The notes under the pieces: model-generated
The model's database searches: none
What the model was told of the DNA's origin: nothing
Seen by the model: only the letters and a program-made list of their open reading frames with translations
From: an uncultured Myxococcales bacterium
GTDB lineage: Bacteria > Myxococcota_A > UBA9042
NCBI GenBank assembly: GCA_903850505.1
Contig: CAINLT010000169.1
Coordinates: 1-33,409 of the forward strand
Direction: 5' to 3'
Length of the DNA stretch: 33,409 nt
Made by a program: the position numbers and the translations under genes
Part shown: positions 25,330-33,409 of the stretch, in pieces
How positions within the stretch are numbered: the first letter of the stretch is position 1
Layout: the number at the start of each line of letters is the position of its first letter

Positions 25330-27159
25330 CTATTCCGCGCGGCGTCTGCGCACGGCGAGGATGACGCCGCCAACCAACAGCAGCAGCGCTCCCGGGACGG
25401 CTGGCGAGCGGCCTTGTTGGCAACCCGTTTTCGCCGAACTGCCGGCGCTCGTGCCGAACAGCGCGTCGGTCGGCGGTGGTGTCCAGCGATCGCCCGCCGG
25501 ATCCAGCTTGATGTCCAGCGACGGCACGCCCGCGTGCGCGCCCGCGATCGCCGCGTCCACCTTGCCAACGTCCTCGACCTTGACCGGGAACGGCGCGCCC
25601 GTCTCGTCCAACACTTCCACGTGCAGCGCCGCTGGCGCCGTCGCAAAGCGGGTATCCGCGGCCGACTTGATCTTCGCGAAGCCATCGGGGCTCTCGAATA
25701 CCCATGAGCCAAGCCCGGGCAGCGTCAACCGCTCGGCATCCTGGGTGTAATCGCCCTTGCGACAGATGCCGTGCGCCACCGCGTTGTTCACGTTGCTGAC
25801 GTCCGGCAGCGTCGCCGAATACGCGAACACCGGATCTTTCTGCATCTCCGACGGCGAAATCCGCATCACCAGCCGCGTCACCTTGGCCGCGCTGCCCAGC
25901 CGCTGCGCCATCTCGCGGACCGGCTTGCAGAACGCGGTCTCCAGATCCGCCGCCATCGCCGCGCCGTCCAGCGCACCCAGCGGCGACTCAATCAGCCCGT
26001 TTTCCGCCTGCAGCTGCTGATAGAACGTCACCACATCCGCGTTGCCCGCCATCTGGAAGTACGTCTCCAGCACGTCGGCCACCGCTTGGGTAATCGGCAG
26101 CTTCTGGATCACAATCTGCCTCCACGCCGCGTCACGGGTCTTCGCCTTGGCCAGCGTCTCGGTGTTGAGCGCCGTGAGGTCAAAAGTCGGCGTCGTCACC
26201 TGGTTCATGTTGGCGATCGTCGTGACCGACGTTGGCAGCTTGCCGGCATACTCCGTGGCAAACGCGCGTCCCGCCGCTTCATCGATCGCCGCCGCCAGCA
26301 CCTGCTGGTAATTCGCCGCGCCGCCAAACCAGTCGATGCGCGCCGGATTCACGACCACGTGCATGTGGTTCTTGGGAATCGCCCGGCCTTCGCCCGCCAG
26401 CGTCACGACCACGTCCATGTCGTCCACCGCGGCGATGGAGGTCAGCCGCAGCGGCACGCACGCTTCAGAATCGTCCATGGTCAGGGCGATGGGCCGGATT
26501 TCCTTGATCGAGGCGCCGGCCACGAGATGCAGCGCGACAAAGACGTCACCGCGCGCCACGTGGGAGTCCAGGATCGGCTTGGCCGCGTCCGGGATGCCGT
26601 AGTTGTTGTCCTGCAGCCACTTGACCATCTTGGCGGCGCCTTCCGTCTTGGAGGTCGCCTGCACCAGGACGTAGTCGTACTTGCCGACCTGCGCGTGCTT
26701 CAGCACTTTCACGCCGTCCCCGTCCACGCCAAACCCGGCTTGATTGGGACTGGTCGCGAGGTCCTCTGAACCCGCCGTCGCGGTCGAGCTTCCACAGCCA
26801 AACCCGCTCGATTGCGTGGACGCGTACGAGCAGTTCTCGCTGGTGTCAAAATCGAGCTTGAACTGCGCCGCCGTCGCCAGATCCAGGCGATCGAACAGCC
26901 AGGAATCGCCGACCGAGACGTCCGGTGCCTTGGGCAGCGGCAGGACCCAGGAAAAGTCGCCCGGCGGCCCGGCGTAGCGGATCTCAACCCAGACGTAGGA
27001 CTTCTTGGTCACGGTGTCGTGGGAAAACAGGATGCGTTCGGCGTTCTGCAACACGGGCGTGCTGGTCAAACCCGCCGGAACAAAGCAGCCGCCACAGGCA
27101 AAAGCGGCGGATGGGAGGAGCAGGGCGGCAAAGCACGCAGCGAGCAGGAAACGGCGCAT
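25330..27159 (-). CDS. DUF2330 surface protein with MYXO-CTERM-like tail
   Basis: A 609-residue exported protein. The signal peptide is cut before CGGCF, and the segment ACGGCFVP with the following FSHDTVTKKSYVWVEIRYAGPPGDFSWVLPLP is characteristic of DUF2330 proteins. The last 30 residues are Gly-Cys, a short linker, a hydrophobic helix (ALLLLVGGVILAV) and Arg-Arg-Arg-Arg, matching the MYXO-CTERM type of sorting signal. Such tails are thought to anchor proteins at the cell surface after processing at the Cys. The biochemical role of DUF2330 is unknown. The ATG at 27159 has GGAGG about 6 nt upstream. A 56-bp gap with a candidate promoter separates it from rlmK. Confidence 0.9.
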   Translation of the reverse strand: MRRFLLAACFAALLLPSAAFACGGCFVPAGLTSTPVLQNAERILFSHDTVTKKSYVWVEIRYAGPPGDFSWVLPLPKAPDVSVGDSWLFDRLDLATAAQFKLDFDTSENCSYASTQSSGFGCGSSTATAGSEDLATSPNQAGFGVDGDGVKVLKHAQVGKYDYVLVQATSKTEGAAKMVKWLQDNNYGIPDAAKPILDSHVARGDVFVALHLVAGASIKEIRPIALTMDDSEACVPLRLTSIAAVDDMDVVVTLAGEGRAIPKNHMHVVVNPARIDWFGGAANYQQVLAAAIDEAAGRAFATEYAGKLPTSVTTIANMNQVTTPTFDLTALNTETLAKAKTRDAAWRQIVIQKLPITQAVADVLETYFQMAGNADVVTFYQQLQAENGLIESPLGALDGAAMAADLETAFCKPVREMAQRLGSAAKVTRLVMRISPSEMQKDPVFAYSATLPDVSNVNNAVAHGICRKGDYTQDAERLTLPGLGSWVFESPDGFAKIKSAADTRFATAPAALHVEVLDETGAPFPVKVEDVGKVDAAIAGAHAGVPSLDIKLDPAGDRWTPPPTDALFGTSAGSSAKTGCQQGRSPAVPGALLLLVGGVILAVRRRRAE

Positions 27160-27179
27160 TGGGGAACCTCCGTCCGAGG

Positions 27180-27209
27180 ACTGTAGCGAATCCGCCGCGA
27201 TAACGCCAA
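27180..27209 (-). promoter_or_regulatory. Candidate promoter of the DUF2330 gene
   Basis: On the minus strand TTGGCG (27209-27204) and TACAGT (27185-27180) are separated by 18 nt. A CGTCCGA heptamer (27171-27177, plus-strand reading) lies at the expected start point, but single copies of this heptamer are expected by chance. Low certainty. Confidence 0.3.
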
Positions 27210-27215
27210 GTCGCG

Positions 27216-28166
27216 TCAGGAAACGACCAGCCGCCAGCAGCGGTGAACGGCCTGGTTGCGGTAGTCGATGGGCAGCGTGGCCGCGGAAATGTCGGTGATG
27301 TCCGCGGCGAGGCCTTCCAGGTCGTCGACAAAGCGCTGGTGGTTGGTCGAGAAGTAGAGGACGCCGCCCGGTCGCATCACCGCCATCACCGCTTCCAGCA
27401 GCATCCGGTGATCGCGCTGCACGTCAAACTCGCGGCCCTGCTGGCGATTGGCCGAAAACGTCGGCGGATCCACCCACGCGAGGTCAAACCGCTGGCCGTT
27501 GCGCTGCGCCCAATCCAGCCACTGCAGCGTATCGATGGCGGCAAACGTGTGCTGCGGGCCCATCAGGTCGTTGCGCACCAGGTTGTCGCGCGCCCAGTCG
27601 AGGTACTGCTGCGAGGCATCCACGCTCAGCGTTGACCGCGCGCCGCCCTTGGCCGCAGCCACGGTGAAGGCGCCGGTGTAGGCGTATAAATTGAGGAAAT
27701 CCTTGCCCGCTGCCTCATCCCGCACGCGCTTCCGCGTCAGGCGATGGTCCGCGTACAGTCCCGTGTCGATGAAATCGTCGAGGTTGCACAGGAACGTCAG
27801 GTCGCCCTCGCGCACGTCCAGCCGCTCGCCTTTGCGTTCCAGCCGCTCGTAGCGGTGGCCGCGCGCGCCGGTGCGCCGCTGCTTCACGTGCACGTGCGCC
27901 AGCGGGATCTCCAGCGCCTGCGCGACCGCATTGGCCATCGCCGGCAGGAATTCCGGGACGTCGGTCTGGTCGCGCACATACTCGCCCAGGACGGCGTGGC
28001 CGGCGTACCAGTCCACCACGACCCGCAGCTCCGGGATGTCGCGGTCATACAGCCGGAACGCCTCGATTTGGTCGCGCGCCATGGTCTTGCGCAGGTGGCG
28101 GAAGGTCTTGCGGACGCGGTTGCCGAGCATGTCGGCCTGACGCTGGATGGCTTCCGTGTAGTTCAC
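27216..28166 (-). CDS. rlmK: 23S rRNA (guanine-N7) methyltransferase RlmK, stand-alone
   Basis: SAM-dependent rRNA methyltransferase corresponding to the C-terminal RlmK half of E. coli RlmKL, which makes m7G2069 in 23S rRNA. Evidence: an N-terminal linker like that of RlmKL (NRVRKTFRHL, FRLYDRDIPE), the SAM motif FLNLYAYTGAFTVAAAKGGA (157-176), VDPPTFS (232-238) and the diagnostic FDVQRDH. The RlmL half (THUMP domain, m2G2445 activity) is absent, so this is a single-activity enzyme. The GTG at 28166 overlaps the upstream stop as GTGA and gives 316 residues. The frame extends to 28256. An RlmI-type m5C enzyme is the main alternative; the FDVQRDH string favours RlmK. Confidence 0.87.
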   Translation of the reverse strand: MNYTEAIQRQADMLGNRVRKTFRHLRKTMARDQIEAFRLYDRDIPELRVVVDWYAGHAVLGEYVRDQTDVPEFLPAMANAVAQALEIPLAHVHVKQRRTGARGHRYERLERKGERLDVREGDLTFLCNLDDFIDTGLYADHRLTRKRVRDEAAGKDFLNLYAYTGAFTVAAAKGGARSTLSVDASQQYLDWARDNLVRNDLMGPQHTFAAIDTLQWLDWAQRNGQRFDLAWVDPPTFSANRQQGREFDVQRDHRMLLEAVMAVMRPGGVLYFSTNHQRFVDDLEGLAADITDISAATLPIDYRNQAVHRCWRLVVS

Positions 28167-29041
28167 GGCACACAAAGCGTTTTGGTGTCGCAACCGTCGT
28201 AGGTGGGGCCATTGATCGGCTTGGATTTCTGGCACTCGTGGCAGTAGTACCGGCAATCCATGTGGTCGTCCTGGCCCGGCAGGCAGGAGATGAGCGCGTC
28301 GGCTGGCACACTGGCCGTGCCGCAGCCCGCGTAGTACAACGCCGCGTCGGTGCTCGGCGAGACCGTGGCTGGCGTCAACAGGCAGCCGTAGCAGACGGTC
28401 ATCGGCAGCGTCGCCGCATCCGTGATGACGTTGTCGCCCGACAACGTGACGCCGGTGAACTGGAAGCTCAGGACGATTTCAACCTTGGAGAAGTCCTTGG
28501 TGCTCCCCGTCGCAGAGGCCCAGAAACGGCTGCGCCAGTCCTCGCCGATCGGCACGAACTTGGAGCCGACAAGCGCCTTTTCCGGCACCAGGTCCGCACC
28601 GGTGATGAGCGAACTCTGCGCTTCCATCGTGCCGGACATCGGGACAGTCCACGTCGTGGTCGTCGACGCGGGGCCGCCCTTCACGCCTGTGGCATTGCCA
28701 AACGGCGAAGTCTTCAACATCCCCGACTGAACCGACACGGTCATCGACGTCAGGTTGATGGTGTTCGTGTCCTGCACGTTCGGGTTGATGCCGGGAATCG
28801 CCGTGAGCTTGGGCAACAGGCTCTGCAGCGCCGGAAAGAACCGGTAGCTCTTGGACATCGCCAGATCCAGCACCGGGTGATCGAGCAGGCGCGTCGTGTC
28901 CGTCGCCTGGCAGCTCACGCCCGTCCGCAGCGGTTGAACCGCGCCGCGATATTGCAGCACTTGCGAATCGCCGCTGTGCGCGCAGCCGATCAGGCTCGCC
29001 GCGAGCACGCACGTCAGTCCTGTGATTTGCCACGTTTTCAT
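28163..29041 (-). CDS. Lipoprotein of unknown function, Cys-rich C terminus
   Basis: A 292-residue lipoprotein (lipobox LIGC, Cys20). The middle is beta-rich and Thr/Ser-rich (TINLTSMTVSVQSG, VEIVLSFQFTGVTLSGDN), suggesting a beta-sandwich. The C-terminal quarter has 11 cysteines in short-spaced pairs (CYGC, CRYYCHEC, then GC and LC), probably disulfide-bonded outside the cytoplasm. I do not recognise a family. The ATG at 29041 follows the aroKB stop by 3 bp, and its GGAGG site overlaps that stop codon, so the genes share a transcript. Its own stop overlaps rlmK. Confidence 0.82.
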   Translation of the reverse strand: MKTWQITGLTCVLAASLIGCAHSGDSQVLQYRGAVQPLRTGVSCQATDTTRLLDHPVLDLAMSKSYRFFPALQSLLPKLTAIPGINPNVQDTNTINLTSMTVSVQSGMLKTSPFGNATGVKGGPASTTTTWTVPMSGTMEAQSSLITGADLVPEKALVGSKFVPIGEDWRSRFWASATGSTKDFSKVEIVLSFQFTGVTLSGDNVITDAATLPMTVCYGCLLTPATVSPSTDAALYYAGCGTASVPADALISCLPGQDDHMDCRYYCHECQKSKPINGPTYDGCDTKTLCVP

Positions 29042-29044
29042 CCG

Positions 29045-30670
29045 CTACCTCCGCATCCCGCCGACGGATGCAACCGCCGGCCGTTGCGCATGGGCTGCCA
29101 AGGCCGCCAGCATGCTCTCGAGTTCCTTGACGCGACAAGGACGAACAACCGCCCGTCCGATTGCTGCCACTTCGACAAACCGCAGCATCTCGCCGCGCAT
29201 CTTCTTGTCCTGACCGAGCCGCCCAAGCACCGCGGGCGTCGCCATCGTTTCCCACTGGGTCGGCAGATCCAGCGCCTGAAAGCCAGCGCGCAGCTCCGCA
29301 GCCACGTTCGCATCGGCCGTGCCGTGCGCGACGGACAGCTCTGCCGCTGCGATCATCCCCAGCGCCACCGCGTCACCGTGCCGCAGCGTGAAGCCGGAAT
29401 CGACCTCCAGCGCGTGCCCCAGCGTGTGCCCCAAGTTCAGGAGCGCGCGATCGCCTTGCTCGCGTGGATCCCGCGCGACCACTTCGGCCTTGAGTTCGAC
29501 GGCGCGCTGCACGTGCGGCTTGAGCGCGGCCACCGAGCGCCGCCGCAGCGACTTCGCATCCCGCAGCAACGCGCGCCAGGCGTCGGCATCCAGCGCCACG
29601 AAGATCTTCGCCACTTCCGCCAAACCGCTGCGCCATTCCACGCCCGGCAGGGTCTCCAGCGCGCCGAGCGCCAGCCAAACCAGCACCGGCGGATGGAACG
29701 CGCCGACCAGGTTTTTCCCGACATTGAGGTCGATCGCCGTCTTGCCGCCCACGCTCGCGTCCGCCATCGCCAGCACGGTCGTCGGCATGGCAACGTGGCG
29801 CACACCGCGCAGCCAGGTCGCCGCGACAAAGCCGCCCACGTCCGTCGTCGCGCCCCCGCCAATCGCCACGAGCAGGTCCGAACGGTCAAACTGATGCTGC
29901 GCCAGATCCTGCCACAGCTTTGCCGCGGTCCGCAGATCCTTGGACTTTTCGCCGCCGGGCACTTCCAGCAGGACCGTCGCCACGCCGCGCGCCTTGAGCA
30001 TCGCTTCCAGCGGCTCGGCCTGCACGCGCACCTTGCGGTCGACGATGAGCGCGATCTTGCCGCTTCCCGCCAGCGCCGCCAGCGCGTCGGCCGCGTCGCT
30101 CACATGGCCATCGTCGATGACCAGCGGATGCTCCACGCCTTCAAACGCGATCGTCGCGTGGACCGACGGCCGCAGCGCCGCCTGCACCTGCCGAACGACG
30201 GCCGGCAGCGGTTGGGTCGCGTCCACGCGCCGGTGCGCGCGGGCGTACGTTTGCGCGCGACGCTCGGCCAGATCCCGCAGCGCCACGGTCTGTTCGAGGC
30301 GCGTGTGGCCCAGCAGCGGCCGGTCGCCGTCCTGCAGCGTGCGTTCCACGAGCGCGTCCACGGGCGCGTCCAGCCAAATCACGTGCGCCGCGGCGCGCAT
30401 CCGGTTCATGCCGTCGTGAAAGCAGGGTGAACCGCCGCCGCTCGCCAGCAGCTTGCCGTCGCCTTCCAGCGCGCGATCGAGCGCTTCAGCTTCGCGCAGC
30501 CGGAACGTCGTTTCGCCCTCGCGCCGCAGCAGGTCGGCGACGTTGAGCCCGGCGATCTGGCCAATGTGCGCGTCCAGGTCGACAAAAGTCAGGCCTAACG
30601 AAGCCGCGACGCTCGCGCCTACGGACGTCTTGCCCGACGCGGGCATGCCGACCAGCACCACGTTCGCCAT
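29045..30670 (-). CDS. aroKB: Bifunctional shikimate kinase / 3-dehydroquinate synthase
   Basis: Fusion of two shikimate-pathway enzymes. Residues 1-165 are AroK: P-loop GMPASGKTSV (8-17), DLDAHIGQIAG, the substrate motif FRLREAEAL, ASGGGS and the lid arginine region GDRPLL. Residues about 175-525 are AroB: NAD and metal motifs GGEKSK, IGGGATTDVGGFVAATWLRG, PTTVLAMADASVGGKTAIDL, KNLVGAFHPP, GLAEVAK, NLGHTLGHALE and HGDAVALGM. Together 541 residues, equal to the two single proteins, with no lost motif. AroB and AroK catalyse steps 2 and 5, so they are not consecutive. It lies 3 bp after pilQ, matching the pilQ-aroK-aroB order of many Proteobacteria. Confidence 0.95.
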   Translation of the reverse strand: MANVVLVGMPASGKTSVGASVAASLGLTFVDLDAHIGQIAGLNVADLLRREGETTFRLREAEALDRALEGDGKLLASGGGSPCFHDGMNRMRAAAHVIWLDAPVDALVERTLQDGDRPLLGHTRLEQTVALRDLAERRAQTYARAHRRVDATQPLPAVVRQVQAALRPSVHATIAFEGVEHPLVIDDGHVSDAADALAALAGSGKIALIVDRKVRVQAEPLEAMLKARGVATVLLEVPGGEKSKDLRTAAKLWQDLAQHQFDRSDLLVAIGGGATTDVGGFVAATWLRGVRHVAMPTTVLAMADASVGGKTAIDLNVGKNLVGAFHPPVLVWLALGALETLPGVEWRSGLAEVAKIFVALDADAWRALLRDAKSLRRRSVAALKPHVQRAVELKAEVVARDPREQGDRALLNLGHTLGHALEVDSGFTLRHGDAVALGMIAAAELSVAHGTADANVAAELRAGFQALDLPTQWETMATPAVLGRLGQDKKMRGEMLRFVEVAAIGRAVVRPCRVKELESMLAALAAHAQRPAVASVGGMRR

Positions 30671-30673
30671 GCG

Positions 30674-33409
30674 CTATTTGCCCACGGAAATGGCGGTCGA
30701 ACGATTGACGATGCGCGGCGTGATGAAGATGAGCAGTTCCGTGCGCTTGTCCTGATCGGAGTGGCTGCGGAAGAGCACGCCGATGAAGGGCAGGTCGCCG
30801 AGGATCGGCACTTTCTTGATCGCCGTCGAGGTCGAGCGCGTGTAGATGCCGCCGATGACCGTCGTCTCGCCATCGCCGAGCAGCAAATCGGTCTGCGCTT
30901 CACGCGTGTTCACCGAGGGATTGCCGTCCGCCGCGCGATTGGAGAAGTCCGGCTCATTCTTGGTGATGCGGACCTTCATCGCGATGTTGCCGTCCTGCGT
31001 GATGTGCGGCGTGGCCGACAGCAGCAAGCGGGCGTCAAAGAAGCGCGTCTGCACGCCTTGGGCGCTGACGACCGAGATCGGGATCTGCACGCCTTGGCTG
31101 ATGGTCGCCGTCGTGTTGTCCAGCGTCAGCACTTTCGGACTGGAGACGATCTTGACCGTACCTTCCGTTTCCGCCGCCGAGAGACGCAGATTCAAGTTGG
31201 CCGCGCCGCCGAGCGAGCCGAGCGAGAAGCCAATCGCGCCGCCCGCGCCGCTACCGACGGCCGCCGGCAGGTTGACTGCGTAGTTTGGCGTCGTGATGGG
31301 AACGGAGCTGCCCAGGCCGGCGGTGCCGCCGTTGGAGTCCGCGCCGCCCGCGATGCCGAGCGCCGACGGGAAAGAGAGGCCCGTTTCGTTGCCGTACAAG
31401 CTGGACGCCGCGAAGTTGCCGCCCCACTGGACGCCGACGTCGCGGCTGAACGAACTCTGCGCTTCCACGATGCGCGCTTCAATCAGCACCTGCGGCGTCT
31501 GCGTGTCGAGCTTGCGGACCATCTCTTCAATCGCGGCAACGTGCTCCTCGGTGTCCTTGACGATGAGCGCGTTGGTGCGCGTGTCGACCGTGGACGTGCC
31601 CTTCTTGGAGTTCAGTTCCTTGGCTTGGCGCGCGATTTCCGTCGCCTGGCTGTAGTTTACCGGGATGATCCGGACGACGAGCTGTTTGACGTCTTCGAGC
31701 TTCTGTCGCCTTTCTACCTCCTGTTCAAACTCTTTGCGCAGCGCTTCACGCGTGCTGACGCGAATGACGCCCGATTGGCGCACGTAGTCGAGGTCGCGGG
31801 CGCGCAGGATCACGTCCAGCGCGAGGTCCCACGGGATGTTTTCCAGGTGGAACGTGACTTTGCCGCTGACTTCCGGGCCGGCGATGATGTTGACCTTGCC
31901 TTCCTTGGCGAGGAACGTCAGCACGTGCTGGATGTCGGCGTCCTTGATGGTCAGGTTGATGCGCTTGCCGGTGTAACGGCGGGCTTTGCGCCACGGCGCG
32001 CGAATCGGGTCAGCGTTGACGCCCTGCGACTCCGCCGCTGATCCGCCGCCCACACCGCTCGGGGGAGCACCGCCGCCGCCGGTATCTTCAGCCGCTTGCG
32101 CCGGCTGCGGCGCAACTGCCAGGCCTTCGCCGCCGGTCTTGACCGCGCCGCCCTTCTGGGCAAACGCCGACTTCACGCTCGTCGCGCGGGCGTCCAGGCG
32201 CTCAAAATCCCACAGGACGCGATCGCCTTCCACGCGCAGGCGGTCGGTCACGCCTTCGTTCAGGTCGACGACAACGCGCACTTCTTCTTTTTGGCCTTCC
32301 GGCGAGAACACCGTGACGCGGTCCATCGGCCCTTGCAGCCCGCCGGTGTCGTAGGTCTTCTGCAGCCGTTCCGGCACGCGCGCGCCCGTCACCCGGAGCA
32401 CGAGCCGGTGCGCGTCGCGGCTCAACACCACAACCTGGCTCGCCTTGATCTGCGCGTTGAGCGGCAGCACGAGGTGGCCGCGCTCCTTGCCTTCCGCCGT
32501 GATCGCCACGTCCTGGATCAGCGTGCCCTGCACGTCGCCGCCGCGATCCTGCCGCGCCCGCTGGCGTTCCGCTTCCGCTTCGCGCCGCAGGCCATCTTCA
32601 GCCTTGGCCTTGGCCTGTGCCGCCAGCGTCTTTTGCTTCTCCGCCGCCGCTGCCGTCTGCTTGTCCACGTCCCGCTGCTGCGCCTTCTTGGCCGCCGCGT
32701 CCGCTTGCGCCGCCTGCCGCCGCAGCGTCTCCAGCTCTTGATCCTTGTGCGCCTTTTCCGCGCGCTCCTGGGCCAGCTGCTGCTGCAGTTCTTCGGCGCG
32801 CTTGCGCTCGTCCTGCGCCAGCTTGTCCACTTCCTGCCGCGACTCGCGCTCGCGATCGGCGCGCGATTCCAGCACGGCGATCCGCGCCTGCTGGCGCTTC
32901 AGGTAATCGTCCATCGGCGCGGTCTTGGCGGCCGTCGATTCCGCCGCCTTGCGCCGCGTCTCGGACTGCTTCAACTGCGACTGCAGCTCCGACTCACGCG
33001 CGGCATATTGGTCGGCCAGCGCCTTTTCCCGCGCCGCCGCTTCCGCCGCCATCTGTTTGCGCACGCCGGCAATTTCCTGCTCGAGGCGCTTCTGCGTCGC
33101 GCGATCCGCGTCCGCCCGCGCCCGCTCCGTCGCTTCCAGTCGCGCCTTCGCTTCCGTCACGGCCTTCTCGGCCGCCGCCACGCGCGCCCGATCCGCCTTG
33201 GAATCACGCTGCAATTCCTGCAGTTCCGCCGCGCGCGCTTCAAGCGTCGCCGTGAGCGCCCGCGCCCGCTTGTCGGTCTCTTCACGCGCTTTCTGCTGGC
33301 TGATCGCCTCGGTCCGCGCCGTGTTGATCGCCACTTCGCGCTCGCGCATCTGCTTGCGCGCATCACCCAGCTCGCGCTGCAGCCGCTTCTGGTCGCGCAC
33401 CGCCGCGGC
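30674..33409 (-). CDS. pilQ: Type IV pilus secretin PilQ with long coiled-coil region (5' end outside window)
   Basis: Outer-membrane secretin through which the type IV pilus leaves the cell. The frame stays open to the window edge, so the signal peptide and true start are not seen. Numbering from the first in-window GTG (33400): residues 1-290 are a charged Ala/Glu/Lys/Arg/Gln coiled coil, 294-400 an AMIN domain (peptidoglycan binding) and 401-470 a Gly/Pro-rich linker. Then come 478-555, a secretin/TonB short N-terminal domain (INLTIKDADIQHVLTFLAKE), 572-635 a NolW-type repeat and 637-900 the secretin barrel (VLIEARIVE, GGIYTRSTS, VPILGDLPFIGVLF, ELLIFITPRIV). The coiled coil is unusual for PilQ. 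First gene of the visible run. Confidence 0.93.
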   Translation of the reverse strand, partial: AAAVRDQKRLQRELGDARKQMREREVAINTARTEAISQQKAREETDKRARALTATLEARAAELQELQRDSKADRARVAAAEKAVTEAKARLEATERARADADRATQKRLEQEIAGVRKQMAAEAAAREKALADQYAARESELQSQLKQSETRRKAAESTAAKTAPMDDYLKRQQARIAVLESRADRERESRQEVDKLAQDERKRAEELQQQLAQERAEKAHKDQELETLRRQAAQADAAAKKAQQRDVDKQTAAAAEKQKTLAAQAKAKAEDGLRREAEAERQRARQDRGGDVQGTLIQDVAITAEGKERGHLVLPLNAQIKASQVVVLSRDAHRLVLRVTGARVPERLQKTYDTGGLQGPMDRVTVFSPEGQKEEVRVVVDLNEGVTDRLRVEGDRVLWDFERLDARATSVKSAFAQKGGAVKTGGEGLAVAPQPAQAAEDTGGGGAPPSGVGGGSAAESQGVNADPIRAPWRKARRYTGKRINLTIKDADIQHVLTFLAKEGKVNIIAGPEVSGKVTFHLENIPWDLALDVILRARDLDYVRQSGVIRVSTREALRKEFEQEVERRQKLEDVKQLVVRIIPVNYSQATEIARQAKELNSKKGTSTVDTRTNALIVKDTEEHVAAIEEMVRKLDTQTPQVLIEARIVEAQSSFSRDVGVQWGGNFAASSLYGNETGLSFPSALGIAGGADSNGGTAGLGSSVPITTPNYAVNLPAAVGSGAGGAIGFSLGSLGGAANLNLRLSAAETEGTVKIVSSPKVLTLDNTTATISQGVQIPISVVSAQGVQTRFFDARLLLSATPHITQDGNIAMKVRITKNEPDFSNRAADGNPSVNTREAQTDLLLGDGETTVIGGIYTRSTSTAIKKVPILGDLPFIGVLFRSHSDQDKRTELLIFITPRIVNRSTAISVGK

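Noticed and set aside
28238..30430. 730-codon open frame on the plus strand
   Set aside because: Antisense to aroKB and the lipoprotein gene; Arg/His-rich shadow.

Overview
The window is about 33.4 kb of GC-rich, densely coding bacterial chromosome. It shows no rRNA, tRNA, CRISPR array, insertion sequence or phage gene. Several traits point to a Myxococcota-type (formerly deltaproteobacterial) Gram-negative. These are many lipoproteins, a very Cys-rich secreted lipoprotein, a DUF2330 protein with a MYXO-CTERM-like tail (Gly-Cys, hydrophobic helix, Arg cluster), a PilQ secretin beside aro genes, and FHA-like/AAA+ and LuxR-type regulators. The assignment is inference; there is no phylogenetic marker such as 16S rRNA.

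Layout. 1-3.2 kb, minus strand: pntA-pntB, the proton-translocating transhydrogenase. 3.2-5.2 kb, minus: a DksA/TraR-type zinc-finger protein and a 57-cysteine repeat lipoprotein. 5.2-8.3 kb, minus: a division operon ftsE-ftsX-envC whose LytM domain has lost a zinc-binding motif. 8.3-12.5 kb, plus: an outer-membrane barrel protein with a strong terminator, then a SurA/PpiC-like lipoprotein and serC. 12.5-16.4 kb: a phytase-like lipoprotein (minus) diverging from a LuxR-type regulator (plus) across a 401-bp region rich in repeats. That regulator converges with and overlaps an AAA+ enhancer-binding-type regulator (minus). 16.4-33.4 kb, minus: a co-directional run of twelve genes (counting that regulator as the last) with mostly short gaps or overlaps. 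In transcription order it reads pilQ (5' end outside the window), a fused aroK-aroB, a lipoprotein, rlmK, the DUF2330 protein, a small lipoprotein, a TPR/metallopeptidase protein, a four-Cys protein, a polytopic membrane protein, dinG, a GT2 glycosyltransferase and the AAA+ regulator.

Functionally the window is mainly envelope and housekeeping: redox balance, division-coupled wall hydrolysis, outer-membrane protein folding, pilus secretin, aromatic and serine biosynthesis, rRNA modification and helicase. The least explained material is (i) the CGTCCRA box array and 13-bp inverted repeat between the phytase-like gene and the LuxR gene, (ii) the twin-CX3C repeat lipoprotein, (iii) the AAA+ regulator with a non-canonical GAFTGA loop and two C-terminal helix-turn-helix candidates, and (iv) a PilQ with about 290 residues of charged coiled coil before its AMIN domain. 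No complete novel defence or biosynthetic system is visible.
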